From: Bdellovibrionales bacterium
GTDB lineage: Bacteria > Bdellovibrionota > Bacteriovoracia > Bacteriovoracales > Bacteriovoracaceae
Length of the DNA: 9,283 nucleotides
Assembly (NCBI GenBank): GCA_005791855.1
Contig: SXUH01000444.1
Span: 1-9,283 of the forward strand
Reading direction: 5' to 3'
Shown here piece by piece: positions 1 through 6,140 of the stretch (positions are counted from its first letter, which is position 1; each line of letters begins with the position of its first letter). Made by a program: the position numbers and the translations under genes. The notes under the pieces were generated by a model, which saw only the letters and a program-made list of their open reading frames with translations, was not told the DNA's origin and did no database searches.

Positions 1-194
1 AGGAGGTCGTAGCCGTTGCAGTGGGGCATCATGATGTCCGTGATGATCAGATCCGGGAGCTTCCGCTTAAGCGCCTCCTGGGCTTCCCGACCGTCGCCGG
101 CGCTGAAGACTTCGTAGCCCTCGTCCTCCAGGATCGACCCCACGGCCTGGGCAACTTCGAGCTCGTCGTCGACGACGAGGATGGACTTCTTCAC
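1..194 (-). CDS. Response regulator receiver domain, 3' part cut by the window edge
   Basis: This is the N-terminal 64 residues of a receiver (REC) domain protein that continues beyond position 1. The start is GTG at 194-192, preceded by a strong ribosome binding site (GGGGAGG at 207-201, 6 nt spacer). The sequence opens VKKSILVVDDELEVAQ, giving the acidic pair D9-D10; the phospho-acceptor is D53 in LIITDIMMPHCNGYDL. The conserved Thr/Ser and Lys of the fold lie outside the window, so an output domain cannot be excluded. The GTG overlaps the TGA stop of the upstream KaiC-like gene by 4 nt (GTGA), which implies translational coupling. It is the last visible gene of the KaiC-REC-KaiC-REC operon. 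The family is certain; the full domain layout is unknown. Confidence 0.9.
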   Translation of the reverse strand, partial: MKKSILVVDDELEVAQAVGSILEDEGYEVFSAGDGREAQEALKRKLPDLIITDIMMPHCNGYDL

Positions 195-1771
195 TTCCGA
201 CCTCCCCGTTTCGGTTTGAGCTTCTCCCTGATCTTCTGGCCAACGGATTTCTTCGCGCCTCCGGAGGCTTTCCCCTTGAGGAGCTCTCCCTTCCCCGAGA
301 GGACGGCTTCCGCGCTCTTGAACGAGTCGGAGACCTGGATGCCACTGTCGTTGATCTCGAACTCGCGGATGGACGTGTCGTAGAGGCTCTCGCGCATCTT
401 CAGGATGGAGATGAGGCGGTGGATCTGCGAGTTGAGCTCCAGGTAGCGCACCAAGATCACCCCTTCCGTGACCGTCGCGAGCTCCGGCGTCGGGAGTTCG
501 ACCTCGGACTTGTAGAGGTCGAGCTCTTCGGTGATGAGGGTCGTGACGTCGGACATCCGCAGCTGGTTACAGAACGCCGAGAGGAAGCGCTTGATCCGAT
601 CCTGGTAGATGGCCGCCGAGCGGAAGCCCTCGACGCCGTCGATGAAGAGTCTTCCCTTGTCGTGGTTGTCGCTCTTGATCTTCTCGAGGAGCCGCTCGGC
701 GAGGGCGTCCATGTAGTGCTCGAGCGGCGGTTGCCAGATGATCTCGATCAACCCCTCGTCGACGTACTTCCGGAGCGGGATTCCGATGCGCTCGGCTTTT
801 TCGATGAGCCGCGGAGGCGGCTCGTAGAAGCCGAAGTAGATCCCCTTCTGTTTCTTCTTCGCCCCTTCCACCAGAAACGTGAGCCCGAGCATCGTCTTTC
901 CGGTTCCGGGAGAGCCCAGGAGCACCGTCGTCGTTCCGGACATGAGCCCGCCCTGGAGCATCTCATCGAGCTTCTTGATCCCGAAGCCCATCCGAATCCG
1001 TTCTTCCTGGGCGTCTTCGGCCGGCTCGTCGAACTGGATCTCGGTCCGGGGGTGGATCTGGAGGCCATTGGCGGTGATCTCCGTCTCGTGCTTTCCGACC
1101 ATGAAGTCCGTGCCTCGGAACTTGTGGACCGTGAGCTCCCGCACGGCCCGGGGGCCGATCAGCTGGTAACTCATTTCGATCACCCCGTCGACGACGACGT
1201 TTTCCACGTCATCGGTCTTCACCCGGTTCGCCGGGGTGAGCATGAGCGTGGTGCACTGGAGGATGTTGGCGTAGGCCTGGAGCTCGTGGATGAATTCTTC
1301 GAAGTCCATCTTCTCGTCGGCGTGCTTGGCCGCCGCCTGGATCCCGTCGAGGATGAGGATGGAGGCCCGCCGCTCCTTGATGGTCTTCTGGATCAATTCC
1401 AGGAGGCCCGGGAGCTTGTCCTTCTTGAGGGCCCGGTAGCCGCTCATGTAGAAGAGGTACTCGGGGATGACCTCGGGTTTGAAGAAGTTGAGCGTGCCGA
1501 GGTGGGTGAGCATCTTCCCGTGGGACTCGGCCAGGAGGGTGATGTAGACGCAGTGGCCCTTCTTGTCCTCGATGTGGTTGAAGCAGATCTGGTTCCCGAA
1601 GATGGTCTTCCCGCTCCCCGGAGGGCCCATGATGGTGTAGGTCCCGCCCTTAATGAACCCACCCTTTAGAATGTAGTCCAGCCGCGGGACTCCGGTCACG
1701 ATCCGCTCGAGCTCGATCCGGCTCTTTTGCTCGGTTCCTTGATTCTTACTTTCATTCTTGTTCGCTGGCAT
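191..1771 (-). CDS. KaiC-like double-domain RecA-fold ATPase (second copy in the operon)
   Basis: This 526-residue protein has two RecA-type ATPase domains in the KaiC arrangement. Domain 1 (about 20-245) has Walker A GPPGSGKT at 49-56 and Walker B SILILDG at 137-143. Domain 2 (about 255-480) has Walker A GSPGTGKT at 286-293 and Walker B RLFIDG at 374-379. The stretch KMRESLYDTSIREFEIND (458-475) matches the KaiC C-terminal signature KMRGSWHDKAIREF, and the following SDSF...LSG also parallels KaiC. At the KaiC autophosphorylation pair S431/T432 the protein reads A432/T433. Instead of the KaiA-binding tail it has a Lys/Arg-rich tail (about 493-526). It starts at ATG 1771 with GAGG 5 nt upstream, lies 21 nt after the REC gene stop, and overlaps the next REC gene by 4 nt. 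Expected to be a cytoplasmic hexameric ATPase; oscillator function is not implied because no kaiA or kaiB is seen. Confidence 0.93.
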   Translation of the reverse strand: MPANKNESKNQGTEQKSRIELERIVTGVPRLDYILKGGFIKGGTYTIMGPPGSGKTIFGNQICFNHIEDKKGHCVYITLLAESHGKMLTHLGTLNFFKPEVIPEYLFYMSGYRALKKDKLPGLLELIQKTIKERRASILILDGIQAAAKHADEKMDFEEFIHELQAYANILQCTTLMLTPANRVKTDDVENVVVDGVIEMSYQLIGPRAVRELTVHKFRGTDFMVGKHETEITANGLQIHPRTEIQFDEPAEDAQEERIRMGFGIKKLDEMLQGGLMSGTTTVLLGSPGTGKTMLGLTFLVEGAKKKQKGIYFGFYEPPPRLIEKAERIGIPLRKYVDEGLIEIIWQPPLEHYMDALAERLLEKIKSDNHDKGRLFIDGVEGFRSAAIYQDRIKRFLSAFCNQLRMSDVTTLITEELDLYKSEVELPTPELATVTEGVILVRYLELNSQIHRLISILKMRESLYDTSIREFEINDSGIQVSDSFKSAEAVLSGKGELLKGKASGGAKKSVGQKIREKLKPKRGGRK

Positions 1772-1780
1772 GCGTACCTC

Positions 1781-1792
1781 AAAAAAAAAAAA
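1781..1792 (-). repeat. Homopolymer of 12 T (coding sense) between the REC and KaiC-like genes
   Basis: Twelve consecutive A on the plus strand give a T12 run in the transcript sense. It starts directly after the TAA stop of the receiver gene and ends directly before the GAGG ribosome binding site of the downstream KaiC-like gene. Only a weak CTTC/GAAG pairing lies upstream of it, so it does not look like a standard intrinsic terminator. Such tracts are prone to replication or polymerase slippage. Because the binding site lies between tract and ATG, length changes would not alter its spacing to the start. Confidence 0.8.
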
Positions 1793-2155
1793 TTAGACCA
1801 CCTTCGAGAGTGTTGAAAGGAAGTCGTCGATGTCGAAAGGCTTCCGAAGAAAGCGCACGCCCTCCTCAAGGTTCGGCTCCACCAGGTTCGGGGGCGCCGC
1901 GGAGATGACCATGACGGGGAGGTTCTTGTCCTGTTCGCTGAGCTTGTCGAGGACCTCCTTTCCCGTCATGTCGGGCATGATCCAGTCCAGGACCAGGCCC
2001 TGGTAGTCACCGCCGCTCAGGGACTCCAGCGCTTCCGCGCCGGAGCTCACGGTGTCGACCTCGTAACCTTGTTCGTCGAGGAAGAACTTCAGACTCTCGG
2101 CGATGTCGATCTCGTCGTCGACGAGCAGGAGCCTCTTGCCGTTAGTGCTCGCCAT
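1793..2155 (-). CDS. Single-domain response regulator (CheY-like receiver)
   Basis: A complete 120-residue receiver with no output domain. All phosphotransfer residues are present: acidic pair D13-D14 (LLLVDDEID), phospho-acceptor D57 (LVLDWIMPDMTG), S85 (VMVISA) and K105 (FLRKPF). A protein of this type works by phosphorylation-dependent protein binding or as a phosphorelay intermediate. The start at ATG 2155 lies inside the end of the preceding KaiC-like gene (14-nt overlap), with AGGGAAGGAA as a purine-rich ribosome binding site, so the two are probably translationally coupled. The divergent histidine kinase at 3764-4897 is the obvious candidate phosphodonor, and the adjacent ATPases are candidate partners; both links are inferred from position. 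Confidence 0.95.
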   Translation of the reverse strand: MASTNGKRLLLVDDEIDIAESLKFFLDEQGYEVDTVSSGAEALESLSGGDYQGLVLDWIMPDMTGKEVLDKLSEQDKNLPVMVISAAPPNLVEPNLEEGVRFLRKPFDIDDFLSTLSKVV

Positions 2156-3641
2156 GGATTTCCTTCCCTTGCTTCGGTTGGAGGGCGGACCGGGCGTCCC
2201 CGGTGAGGGTGGACTCGAGGTCGGAGCTCAGCCGCTCGAGCCGGATCCCGGCGGAGGAAATGATGAAGTTCCGGATGGACGAATCGTAGTCGCTGTCTCT
2301 GGTCTTCATGATGGTCAGCAGGCGGTGGACCTTCCCGCCGAGCTCCATGAACCGGAGGTTGATGACGTTTTCCATGATGCTCCCGAACTCCGGCTGTGGC
2401 ATGTGCATCTCTTTCTCGAACAGGTTGAGCTCCAGCGACATGAGGGTCGTGATCTCCATCACCCGGAGCTGGTTCGTGAGGGCCGAGAGGAACCGCGGGA
2501 GCCGGTCCCGGTAGACCGCGGCCGAGCGGAAGCCCTCGTAGCCGTCGACGAAGAGTCGGCGGTTCCGGGCCCGCTCCTTCCGGAGCTTCTCCAGTAACTG
2601 TTCGGCGAGCGAATCCATGTACTTCTCCAGCGGCGGCTGCCACAGGATTTCGATCATCCCGTTGTCGACGTACTTCTTCAGCGGGAGCCCGACGGCCTCG
2701 CACTTCTCCATCAGTCGCTGCGGCGGCTCGTAAAAGCCGAAGTAGATTCCCTTCTGTCCCTGCCGCGCCCCTTCCACCAGGAAGAAGCACCCGAGGAGCG
2801 TCTTCCCCGTTCCCGGAGCGCCCAGGAGGCAGGTCGAGGAGCTGGACCATAGGCCTCCGTCGAGCATGTGATCGAGTTCCTTGAGCCCCATGGTCATCCG
2901 GACTCGTTCTTCCTGCGGATGGTTCTCCGGATCGTGGAACTGAACCTCCGTCCGCGGGTGAACCACCACCCCGCGTTCGGTGATCTCGACCTCGTGCCGG
3001 CCGGGGAGCTGGCTCGTTCCGCGGATCTTGTGCACAGAGAGTTCGCGCACCAGCCGGGGCCCCTCCTCTCGCATGTGCATCTCAACCACTCCATCGGCGA
3101 CTGTGGACTCGGGGACGATGAGGCCGCTCCCGAGAGTCGTCCTCGTGGCGAAGCAGGTCGTCCCGGCGACCGCGCAGAAGGACTGGAAGTCGTGGAAGAA
3201 ATCCAGGAAGGCCTCGGGCCTGTCTATGACTTTCATTTCTAGCCGCTCGAGGCCATCGATGACCACGACCTTGGCCTGGTACTTGGAGATGGAGCTTCGA
3301 CACAACTCCATAAATGACTCAAGGCCTTTTGAAGAAAGAGTATTTCTGCCACTGACGAAGAACATCCGCTTGCCGATCTCGTCGGCGTCGAAGAAACCCA
3401 TCGACTCCAGATGGTTGATCAATTTATTCTGAGATTCGGTGGTGAGGGTGATGTACAGGCAGTTGTACCCATGTTGCTTGATGCTATCAAAGCAAAGCTG
3501 GGTCGTTAGGATGGTCTTCCCGGAGCCCGGGGGACCCATGAGCACGTACAATCCGTTGTGGAGAAAGCCTCCGTTTAGGATATGATCCAGGCGAGGGATC
3601 CCGCTCCGTAGCCTCTTTTTCCCAGTTTTCTCAGCATCCAT
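2142..3641 (-). CDS. KaiC-like double-domain RecA-fold ATPase (first copy in the operon)
   Basis: This 499-residue protein has two KaiC-type domains. Domain 1 has Walker A GPPGSGKT at 36-43 and Walker B VVVIDG at 125-130; domain 2 has Walker A GAPGTGKT at 274-281 and Walker B RLFVDG at 362-367. It is clearly paralogous to the copy at 191-1771 over its whole length. The closest match is in domain 2, where both share GIYFGFYEPP, KYVD, QPPLE and YMD motifs (298-342 here). The KaiC motif KMRG..HDK..REF is degenerate here (MKTRDSDYDSSIRNF, 445-459), and the S431/T432 site reads G420/S421. The C-terminal tail lacks the basic extension of the other copy. It starts at ATG 3641 with AAGGAG 8 nt upstream, as first gene of the operon. 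A sigma-54-like element lies about 36 nt upstream. A DNA-repair RadA role is unlikely, since two tandem domains with this C-terminus are typical of KaiC. Confidence 0.93.
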   Translation of the reverse strand: MDAEKTGKKRLRSGIPRLDHILNGGFLHNGLYVLMGPPGSGKTILTTQLCFDSIKQHGYNCLYITLTTESQNKLINHLESMGFFDADEIGKRMFFVSGRNTLSSKGLESFMELCRSSISKYQAKVVVIDGLERLEMKVIDRPEAFLDFFHDFQSFCAVAGTTCFATRTTLGSGLIVPESTVADGVVEMHMREEGPRLVRELSVHKIRGTSQLPGRHEVEITERGVVVHPRTEVQFHDPENHPQEERVRMTMGLKELDHMLDGGLWSSSSTCLLGAPGTGKTLLGCFFLVEGARQGQKGIYFGFYEPPQRLMEKCEAVGLPLKKYVDNGMIEILWQPPLEKYMDSLAEQLLEKLRKERARNRRLFVDGYEGFRSAAVYRDRLPRFLSALTNQLRVMEITTLMSLELNLFEKEMHMPQPEFGSIMENVINLRFMELGGKVHRLLTIMKTRDSDYDSSIRNFIISSAGIRLERLSSDLESTLTGDARSALQPKQGKEIHGEH

Positions 3642-3676
3642 CTACCAACTCCTTGAGTCCTAATGCACTGGTGATA

Positions 3677-3693
3677 TGAAAAATTCGTGCCAA
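3677..3693 (-). promoter_or_regulatory. Candidate sigma-54 (RpoN) -24/-12 promoter for the KaiC-REC operon
   Basis: On the minus strand the sequence TTGGCACG (3693-3686) matches the -24 consensus YTGGCACG exactly. After the required 4 nt it is followed by TTTCA (3681-3677), against consensus TTGCW. The mismatch is the G of the conserved -12 GC, which weakens the call. The predicted transcript start near 3667 would leave a leader of about 25 nt containing AAGGAG. No good sigma-70 pair was found in the same direction. If real, an enhancer-binding activator would be needed. Confidence 0.35.
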
Positions 3694-3741
3694 GGAAAAA
3701 CACGGACTCGCTGCCTTAGATAATCTGCTTGCGTAAACATC

Positions 3742-3758
3742 ATTTTCCTCAAGAAAAT
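3742..3758. repeat. Small inverted repeat next to the kinase start codon
   Basis: ATTTTC (3742-3747) and GAAAAT (3753-3758) form a perfect 6-bp inverted repeat with a 5-nt spacer, ending 5 nt before the kinase ATG. It covers the place where a ribosome binding site would sit. It could be an operator half-site pair or a weak hairpin; an AT-rich repeat this short could also be chance. Confidence 0.35.
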
Positions 3759-3763
3759 AGAGT

Positions 3764-4897
3764 ATGGCGTACACGCAAGCCGCGCAACTTATCAGATCTC
3801 ACAAAAGCCTAATCCTGAAAAACTGGGAGAAGGAGATGCGTGTCCTCGTCGAAGAAGCCAAGACCCTCTCCGAACCGATCCTGATCGACACCCTCCCTGC
3901 GCTCCTGGAAAGCCTCGCGGAAACACTCTCCACCGACCGGACGAACCAGCTCGGCTCGATGGATAGCACACTCGCGCACGAGCACGGTGGAGAACGGGCC
4001 CGGCTCACGAACTTCAACCTCAGCGCTCTGATCATGGAGTTCCGGATCCTCCGGCAGGTGATCATCCGCACCCTGCGGGAGCTGGATCCGAACCTCGATC
4101 CACAGTGCGAGATCCTCATCCACATCCACCTCGACGAATCCATCCAGTCCTCGGCCATGGCGTTTAGCCTCGTCCAGGCGAGCCTCCGGGACCAGATGGT
4201 CGCGACCCTGAGCCACGACATGCGCTCCCCGCTCACGGCCGCGACCCTCGCGGTGGACGTGATCAGAGCGAAGAGCACCGACGAAGCCACCCTCCGGAAC
4301 GTCCGGAAGATCAAGGTCAACCACCGGCGGATCGATAACCTGATCCAGGACCTCCTCAACACCAGTCTGATCCGGGCCGGCGGCAAGCTCGAACTCAGGC
4401 CCGAGGCGGTGAACGTCCGGAAGCTCCTCTCGGACATCTACGACGTTCTCCCCGTCGAACAGGAGCAGCGGCTCCACGTCCAGAGCCCGGAGCTCGAAGG
4501 CTGGTGGGATGCGGACCACCTCCGCCGGGCCCTGGAGAACCTCGTGAGCAACGCCTTCAAGTACGGTGACCGGAAGGAGAACGTCTCCATCGACGTGGCG
4601 GCGAGCTACGGCCGGGTGATCTTCTCGGTCCACAACCATGGAGCCCACATCCCGAAGGAAGAGCAGGAGACCATCTTCCAGGTCTTCCGCCGAGCCGAAG
4701 CGGCGAAGAACGGGAAGCCGAAGGGCTGGGGCCTGGGCCTTCCGATGGTGCGGGCCGTGGCCGAGGCCCACGCCGGAAGCATCACCGTGGACAGCTACAA
4801 GGATTCGGGGACGACGTTCCTCCTCGACGTCCCCCAAGACGTCCGGCCCTTCTGCCAGGGCAAGGTCAGCAAGGTCCCGGGGACCGGAGACGGATAA
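3764..4897 (+). CDS. Cytoplasmic sensor histidine kinase with RsbRD-like N-terminal domain
   Basis: A 377-residue kinase with no membrane segment. Residues about 5-135 are helical, with HGGERARLTNFNLSALIMEF (74-93) then LRQVIIRTL, resembling the RsbRD N-terminal domain found in stress-signalling proteins and some kinases. The HisKA H-box is ATLSHDMRSPLTAA with phospho-acceptor H151. The ATPase domain has the N-box LENLVSNAFKYG (257-268), a G1 box reading HNHGAHIP where many kinases have Asp for the first Asn, an F-box-like IFQVFRR, and the G2 box GWGLGL (321-326). The start ATG has only a weak purine-rich site upstream. It is divergent from the KaiC-REC-KaiC-REC operon, whose receivers are its likely targets. 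The signal sensed is unknown. The HK assignment is firm; the N-terminal domain call is moderate. Confidence 0.95.
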   Translation: MAYTQAAQLIRSHKSLILKNWEKEMRVLVEEAKTLSEPILIDTLPALLESLAETLSTDRTNQLGSMDSTLAHEHGGERARLTNFNLSALIMEFRILRQVIIRTLRELDPNLDPQCEILIHIHLDESIQSSAMAFSLVQASLRDQMVATLSHDMRSPLTAATLAVDVIRAKSTDEATLRNVRKIKVNHRRIDNLIQDLLNTSLIRAGGKLELRPEAVNVRKLLSDIYDVLPVEQEQRLHVQSPELEGWWDADHLRRALENLVSNAFKYGDRKENVSIDVAASYGRVIFSVHNHGAHIPKEEQETIFQVFRRAEAAKNGKPKGWGLGLPMVRAVAEAHAGSITVDSYKDSGTTFLLDVPQDVRPFCQGKVSKVPGTGDG

Positions 4898-4937
4898 CTT
4901 AAGATAAACGCCCTTCCCTCGGACCTAAGGAAACTTC

Positions 4938-5504
4938 ATGAGACTCCTCCTCTCCATCCTCCTTCCGATCCTCACGGCCACCGCCCTCGCCGACTCCGTC
5001 GACGTCTACCGGGCTTCCGAGAAGAAGATCCCGCTCACGGAGAAGGACCGAAAGACCCTCGAGATGGGCGAGATCTCCACCGCCCGGTACGTCGTCGGCG
5101 GAGTCCTCGGCACCTACCCCATCGGCTTCGGTGTGGGCCACGCGGTCCAGGGCCGCTGGGAAGACGACGGGAAGATCTTCACCTTCGGTGAGCTCGGGTC
5201 CGCCGCCGTCGCCGCCGCCGGGGCCCTGGGCTGCATGGAGAGGAGAGACGGCGATGACCACTGGGACTGTTCGTCCCTCGAGAGCGGGCTCATCGTCCTC
5301 GGTGCGGTCGGCTTCGTGGGCCTTCGGATCTGGGAGATCGTCGACGTCTGGGCCACGCCCCCGGCGCACAACTCCCGGCACCGGCGGCTCAAAGAGTACA
5401 TCGACAACACTCCGGTGAAGCCCGAGGCGAAGGCTTCCCTCAACCTCACTCCGCTCGTCTCACCGAAGTTCGGCCAGGGGATCGGGCTCCGGTACACGTT
5501 CTAA
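4938..5504 (+). CDS. Exported or membrane protein of unknown function, possibly P13-porin-like
   Basis: This 188-residue protein starts with a clear signal peptide (MRLLLSILLPILTATALA, cleavage near 18). Three hydrophobic glycine/alanine-rich stretches follow at about 51-68, 84-99 and 117-140. Between them are YPIGFGVGHAVQGRW (60-74) and, at the end of the third, GLRIWEIVDVWATPPAHN (128-145). C99 and C111 flank a charged loop and could form a disulfide. The chain ends in RYTF, an aromatic C-terminus as in many outer-membrane proteins. From memory it resembles short proteins labelled P13-type porins in Bdellovibrio relatives; this is not confirmed. The ATG has TAAGGA 7 nt upstream and lies 40 nt after the kinase stop with no terminator between, so co-transcription with the kinase is possible. 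Confidence 0.85.
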   Translation: MRLLLSILLPILTATALADSVDVYRASEKKIPLTEKDRKTLEMGEISTARYVVGGVLGTYPIGFGVGHAVQGRWEDDGKIFTFGELGSAAVAAAGALGCMERRDGDDHWDCSSLESGLIVLGAVGFVGLRIWEIVDVWATPPAHNSRHRRLKEYIDNTPVKPEAKASLNLTPLVSPKFGQGIGLRYTF

Positions 5505-5540
5505 AAAAGATCAGGGCCCGCGGGGGGCCCTGAACTTTTT
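5503..5540. terminator. Bidirectional intrinsic terminator between convergent genes
   Basis: TCAGGGCCC (5511-5519) pairs perfectly with GGGCCCTGA (5525-5533) around a 5-nt loop. A run of six A lies before the stem and TTTTT after it, so each strand reads as stem plus U-tract. This serves the plus-strand gene ending at 5504 and the minus-strand gene ending at 5604. A separate short palindrome, AGGAAT-C-ATTCCT at 5552-5564, lies between the terminator and the minus-strand stop codon; its role is unknown. Confidence 0.93.
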
Positions 5541-5603
5541 AGGGGGGATTGAGGAATCATTCCTGAATCACTGGGGGACCGGGGTCAGTGGGCTGCGGAT
5601 TTC

Positions 5604-6056
5604 CTATTCGACGACGAGGGTGACGGTCGCGCGGACCTGCTTCACGAAGTCGAAGCCGTCGTCCACCTTGACGGTCTTGATCTTCGAGTCGAAGCGGCAG
5701 CGGCCAGTTTCCTTGAGGTAGGTTTCCTTGAAGATCCAGGCGCCGCTCTTCTTGAGGGTGGCGCAGACGATGGCCTGGCCATCTCTCTCGAGGATGACCT
5801 CGGAGGCGGCGGCGTCGAACCGCAGGCCCTCGACCTTCACTCGCTCTGACCGAGCGTACGCCGGAGCTTCGACGTTCAGCGGATCGATGGGATCGGCGAC
5901 GGAGACGACGACCCAGGCGCGGCCCGCTTCCTTATTGATGGCGAAGCTCGCTCCGACCCGGTGGGCGTTCGAATCCACGGCCATGTCTGCGATCTTGATT
6001 TCCTGGGCGAAGACGTTGGCCGCGAAGAGCGTGAGGGCGAAGAGTAGTGCTTTCAT
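5604..6056 (-). CDS. Exported hypothetical protein, beta-rich, two cysteines
   Basis: A 150-residue protein that I do not recognise. It begins with a signal peptide (MKALLFALTLFAANVFA, likely cut before QEIK) and has no later membrane segment, so it should be periplasmic or secreted. The mature part alternates hydrophobic and polar residues, such as AWVVVSVADP (47-56) and VRATVTLVVE at the C-terminus, suggesting a beta-sandwich. C98 and C120 are the only cysteines and could form a disulfide. Starts at ATG 6056 with GGGAGAA upstream. It is convergent with the 4938-5504 gene and shares its terminator. A candidate promoter lies at 6087-6115. No function can be assigned. Confidence 0.85.
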   Translation of the reverse strand: MKALLFALTLFAANVFAQEIKIADMAVDSNAHRVGASFAINKEAGRAWVVVSVADPIDPLNVEAPAYARSERVKVEGLRFDAAASEVILERDGQAIVCATLKKSGAWIFKETYLKETGRCRFDSKIKTVKVDDGFDFVKQVRATVTLVVE

Positions 6057-6086
6057 AGGTTCTCCCTTTTAAACTAAGTTCGCAGA

Positions 6087-6115
6087 GGTTTACCAGCGTG
6101 CCGGATTTTTCTCAA
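6087..6115 (-). promoter_or_regulatory. Candidate sigma-70 promoter for the exported protein gene
   Basis: On the minus strand TTGAGA (6115-6110) matches the -35 consensus at 5 of 6 positions. It is followed after exactly 17 nt by TAAACC (6092-6087), a weak -10 (3 of 6). Transcription would begin near 6080, about 24 nt before the ATG at 6056, leaving room for the GGGAGAA ribosome binding site. Confidence 0.4.
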
Positions 6116-6140
6116 GGGGGATCCCGAGGCTCCGGCGGAA

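Larger units (their letters stand above)
3642..3763. promoter_or_regulatory. Divergent intergenic region between the KaiC-like operon and the histidine kinase
   Basis: These 122 nt separate divergently transcribed signalling genes and are clearly more AT-rich than the flanking coding DNA. They hold the ribosome binding site for the KaiC-like gene (AAGGAG), a sigma-54-like element (3677-3693, minus), a GATAAT -10-like hexamer on the plus strand at 3719-3724 with no good -35, and an inverted repeat at 3742-3758. Only a weak purine run precedes the kinase ATG. Both promoters should lie here because both genes start from this gap. Confidence 0.6.

Noticed and set aside
419..1669. Open frame of 416 codons on the plus strand
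   Set aside because: Antisense shadow of the KaiC-like gene at 191-1771; no recognisable domain, while the opposite strand shows intact Walker motifs.
1781..1792. T12 tract as an ordinary intrinsic terminator
   Set aside because: No stable GC-rich stem precedes it, and it would cut the operon between coupled modules; partial attenuation remains possible.
2089..2850. Open frame of 253 codons on the minus strand
   Set aside because: Same-strand, different-frame shadow of the KaiC-like gene and its receiver; Pro/Arg/Gly-rich with no domain.
3809..4837. Open frame of 342 codons on the minus strand
   Set aside because: Antisense shadow of the histidine kinase, whose H, N and G boxes are all in the plus frame.
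1..4897. A complete circadian clock operon (kaiABC)
   Set aside because: No kaiA- or kaiB-like reading frame is present, and the key phosphorylation residues of KaiC are altered in both ATPases.
5552..5564. Palindrome AGGAAT-C-ATTCCT as a functional operator
   Set aside because: It lies between the terminator and the minus-strand stop codon, where an operator has no obvious gene to act on; the short length allows chance.
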